DNA from: Catalimonadaceae bacterium JC749
GTDB lineage: Bacteria; Bacteroidota; Bacteroidia; Cytophagales; Cyclobacteriaceae
Length of the DNA stretch: 64,000 bases
Reading direction: 5' to 3'
Assembly (NCBI GenBank): GCA_021730635.1
Contig: JAJNNC010000007.1
Span: 213,100 to 277,099, forward strand
Shown piece by piece: positions 62,025-64,000 of the stretch; position 1 is the first letter of the stretch; each line of letters starts with the position of its first letter. The notes beneath the pieces are model-generated. The model had not been told where the DNA came from. It saw only the letters and a program-made list of their open reading frames with translations, and ran no database searches. Position numbers and translations under genes: made by a program.

Positions 62025-63492
62025 GGCTGACTTGTCGGTAGGTATAATAGGCGACAGCGCCAAAACCCAGGGCCAGCATCAGGTGAAAAAGGAGTAAACC
62101 AAAGTCGTGTAATTGTATGCCTGCGAATATACCGTAAGCAAAATACAGGGCCAATCCACTCTCCAACAACACTATCGGGCTCAGGGTTCTCTGGATATAG
62201 CTATTGTCCGTCCATTTTTCCCTGGCATTGGTCACATTGAATTTTGGGGTTCTTAAAAAAGGAGACTTAAACCCCAGTAAGCCTTCTACCACTGCCAGTG
62301 CATTGTGCAAGGAGAGTCCCATCATCACTGTGAGAAACAGCGGATAGTGGATGAGGTAGTAGGTAAGGGTATTTTTCCTGTATATTCTTTTGGTGGCGAT
62401 CCAGTAGAACAATCCGATAGAGAAAAATCCGATGATAAAGATACCTCCCAACCTGAAGAGCAGGTCGTACATAGGCTGGGCTTGTTTGATATACAGCATA
62501 GGCACACTCAACAGGGCTGCCAGCAGTAGAAAGAGAAAAACGGAGGAGTTAAACAGGTGGAAGAAAGCGTGCATTTTTTGTGACCAGTGCCATGTTCTTT
62601 TTTCTGTCTTTTGTGTAAAGAGCCGCCACATATGTTTTCTGGCACACTCGGCAGCTCCTTTATTCCACCGGAACTGCTGTGATTTAATAGCCGGCATGAG
62701 AATGGGTAGTTCTGCCGGGGTTTCTACTTCCTCCAGATACTGAAAGTGCCAACCCCGCATCTGCGCACGGTAACTCAAATCCAGGTCTTCGGTCAGGGTA
62801 TCGTCTGACCAGCCACCGGCATCTTCGATACAGGCTTTGCGCCAGACTCCCCCGGTGCCGTTGAAGTTAATCAAGCTGCCGGCATGGCTCCGGCCTCCCT
62901 GCTCAATGGTAAAATGCCCATCCAGGCCAAAAGCCTGCAGGCGGGTGAGCAGCGAATAATCTTTATTGATGTGACCCCAGCGGGTTTGTACCACACCCGT
63001 TTTCTCATGGTTGAAATAAGGAATCGTTTTTTTAAGAAAGTCGGGAGCCGGCAAAAAATCGGCATCAAAAATGGCGATGAATTCTCCCTGGGCCAGGGTG
63101 AGTCCATAGGCAAGCGCACCTGCTTTAAAACCCTTTCGTTCCGGGCGGCGGATGTGCCGGATATTGACACCGGCACCTTGATACTGCTTTACTTTTTCTG
63201 CGATGATCTCCACCGTCTCGTCCGTAGAGTCATCCAGCACCTGTATCTCCAGTTTGTCGGTAGGGTAATCGAAGGCAGCAATAGACGCTATCAGGCGGCT
63301 CACCACGTACTTCTCATTATAGATGGGTAATTGTACGGTTACGCGCGGCCATGCTATAGGCTGCCGTACAGGCTCTTTCGCTTCCCGTAAACTTCTCAGG
63401 TAATGCCAGGTCAGGTGCAACTGCCCTATGCTGAACAGGAAGATAAACAGAAGACAAAGTAAATAACCACCCACTACAATCAATTCCATCAT
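62017..63492 (-). CDS. Membrane-bound GT2 glycosyltransferase (cellulose synthase-like)
   Basis: With ATG at 63492 (MMELIVVGGYLL) the protein has 491 residues and overlaps the previous stop as ATGA; the frame opens at 63513. It has an N-terminal membrane helix, the GT2 domain (about 45-280) with IFDADFLPAPDF (about 142-153, DxD), TEDLDLSYRAQMRGW (about 235-249) and QQFRWNKG (QxxRW-type, about 273-280), and four C-terminal helices. It makes or extends a polysaccharide or glycolipid, with UDP-sugar donors typical. Confidence 0.88.
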   Translation of the reverse strand: MMELIVVGGYLLCLLFIFLFSIGQLHLTWHYLRSLREAKEPVRQPIAWPRVTVQLPIYNEKYVVSRLIASIAAFDYPTDKLEIQVLDDSTDETVEIIAEKVKQYQGAGVNIRHIRRPERKGFKAGALAYGLTLAQGEFIAIFDADFLPAPDFLKKTIPYFNHEKTGVVQTRWGHINKDYSLLTRLQAFGLDGHFTIEQGGRSHAGSLINFNGTGGVWRKACIEDAGGWSDDTLTEDLDLSYRAQMRGWHFQYLEEVETPAELPILMPAIKSQQFRWNKGAAECARKHMWRLFTQKTEKRTWHWSQKMHAFFHLFNSSVFLFLLLAALLSVPMLYIKQAQPMYDLLFRLGGIFIIGFFSIGLFYWIATKRIYRKNTLTYYLIHYPLFLTVMMGLSLHNALAVVEGLLGFKSPFLRTPKFNVTNAREKWTDNSYIQRTLSPIVLLESGLALYFAYGIFAGIQLHDFGLLLFHLMLALGFGAVAYYTYRQVSHA

Positions 63493-64000
63493 AAATACTT
63501 CAGTATGGTCCATATAATTTTATAACCGGCCATCAGTGTTCCTTTTACGGTGCCCGAGACTTTAGAGACGCCAATACGCCTGCGGTAGTTGACCGGCACT
63601 TCTACGCATCTAAGTTTATGTTTGGCAGCCTTCAACTGCATTTCTACTGTCCACCCGTAGGTTCTGTCCTGCATTCCTAGTAGCATGAGCGCTTCATACC
63701 GGATAGCACGAAACGGACCCAAGTCAGTAAAATGGGCATCATACAACCACCGGAGCAGCCGGGTAGCGAGCCAGTTTCCAAAAACCTGTTGCGGTGTCAT
63801 GGCACCTTTTTCCCGTTGGCCCAAAGCACGGGAACCAATCACCAGATCGGCCTGCCCGGCCAGAATGGGTTGCACCACCAGCGGCAGCTCCTCCGGATGA
63901 TCAGAATAGTCAGCATCTAAAAACACCACTATGTCCGGCTTTACGGGCTGATGGCTCACATACGCTATACCACAGAGGCAGGCATTCCCATAGCCCTGTT
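63489..64000 (-). CDS. GT2 glycosyltransferase, dolichol-phosphate-mannose-synthase type (partial)
   Basis: The frame stays open to the right end of the window; the GTG at 63959 is not the start. In-frame GYGNACLCGIAY precedes the DxD of VVFLDADYSDHPEELP, and the C-terminal core has GSRALG and RTYGWTVEMQLKAAKH, as in DPM1-like GT2 enzymes. It probably charges a lipid carrier with a sugar that the GT87 protein uses. The ATGA overlap with the next gene shows the operon continues beyond the window. Confidence 0.85.
   Translation of the reverse strand, partial: QGYGNACLCGIAYVSHQPVKPDIVVFLDADYSDHPEELPLVVQPILAGQADLVIGSRALGQREKGAMTPQQVFGNWLATRLLRWLYDAHFTDLGPFRAIRYEALMLLGMQDRTYGWTVEMQLKAAKHKLRCVEVPVNYRRRIGVSKVSGTVKGTLMAGYKIIWTILKYL

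Noticed and set aside
1-64000. CRISPR array, rRNA or prophage
   Set aside because: No regularly spaced repeats, no ribosomal RNA signatures and no phage structural genes were found. The window's remnants are isolated fragments.

Overview
The window looks like a chromosome segment of a Bacteroidota species, most likely of the order Cytophagales. The evidence is the type IX secretion (T9SS) machinery and substrates (a PorP/SprF protein, an OmpA/TPR/propeller protein of PorE type, a 1785-residue protein with a gliding-motility type B tail, and two proteins with type A tails), BatD- and BatE-like proteins, and promoters of the form TTTG-N19/20-TAnnTTTG upstream of both tRNA genes. There is no rRNA, CRISPR array, intact transposase or integrase. 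Most of the window is ordinary chromosome, interrupted by several accessory patches and deletion scars.

Layout. 1-5.7 kb: end of a PIG-L deacetylase, a divergent glucosamine-6-phosphate-deaminase-like protein, a clan-A glycosidase, a DUF922 protein and a DUF2652 protein. 5.9-13.6 kb: a block between two copies of the tRNA-Lys 3' end plus terminator, holding a large AT-rich T9SS adhesin, a RhuM pseudogene, an MFS transporter opposite a MetE-like enzyme, and an IS110 fragment. 13.5-18.3 kb: tRNA-Lys, BatE-like protein, HflX, DUF481, SlyD-like FKBP, CoaX, tRNA-Arg. 18.3-25.5 kb: accessory region with an HNH fragment, HigBA toxin-antitoxin, a five-gene arsenic operon (arsR-arsM-arsC-arsC-acr3) and a run of gene remnants. 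25.5-28.8 kb: amidohydrolase, STAS-like protein, cupin and a Crp/Fnr regulator, with two near-identical TTGAT-N4-ATCAA boxes. 28.9-40.4 kb: core genes including SMC, chorismate synthase, BatD and QueG. 40.4-51.2 kb: the T9SS/gliding locus. 51.2-56.6 kb: broken GIY-YIG gene, DUF2062, YaaA, a secreted amidase and lipoproteins. 56.6-64 kb, leftward: one long probable operon with three glycosyltransferases, a CMD/AhpD-like protein, the arsenosugar radical SAM enzyme ArsS, a secreted rhodanese, a TIGR04282-type transferase, a macro-domain protein and a lipoprotein.

How it fits together. Two arsenic loci lie about 35 kb apart: the ars operon can reduce, methylate (ArsM) and export arsenic, and the ArsS operon can consume methylated arsenic to build arsenosugar precursors. 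The two ArsC-like proteins carry N-terminal hydrophobic segments, which is odd for arsenate reductases. The 26-28 kb cluster looks like a small local regulon of its own Crp/Fnr protein. The strongest structural signals are the tRNA-Lys direct-repeat block, the paired regulator boxes, the double arsenic system with its extended ArsS operon, and nested palindromes in front of HigBA.
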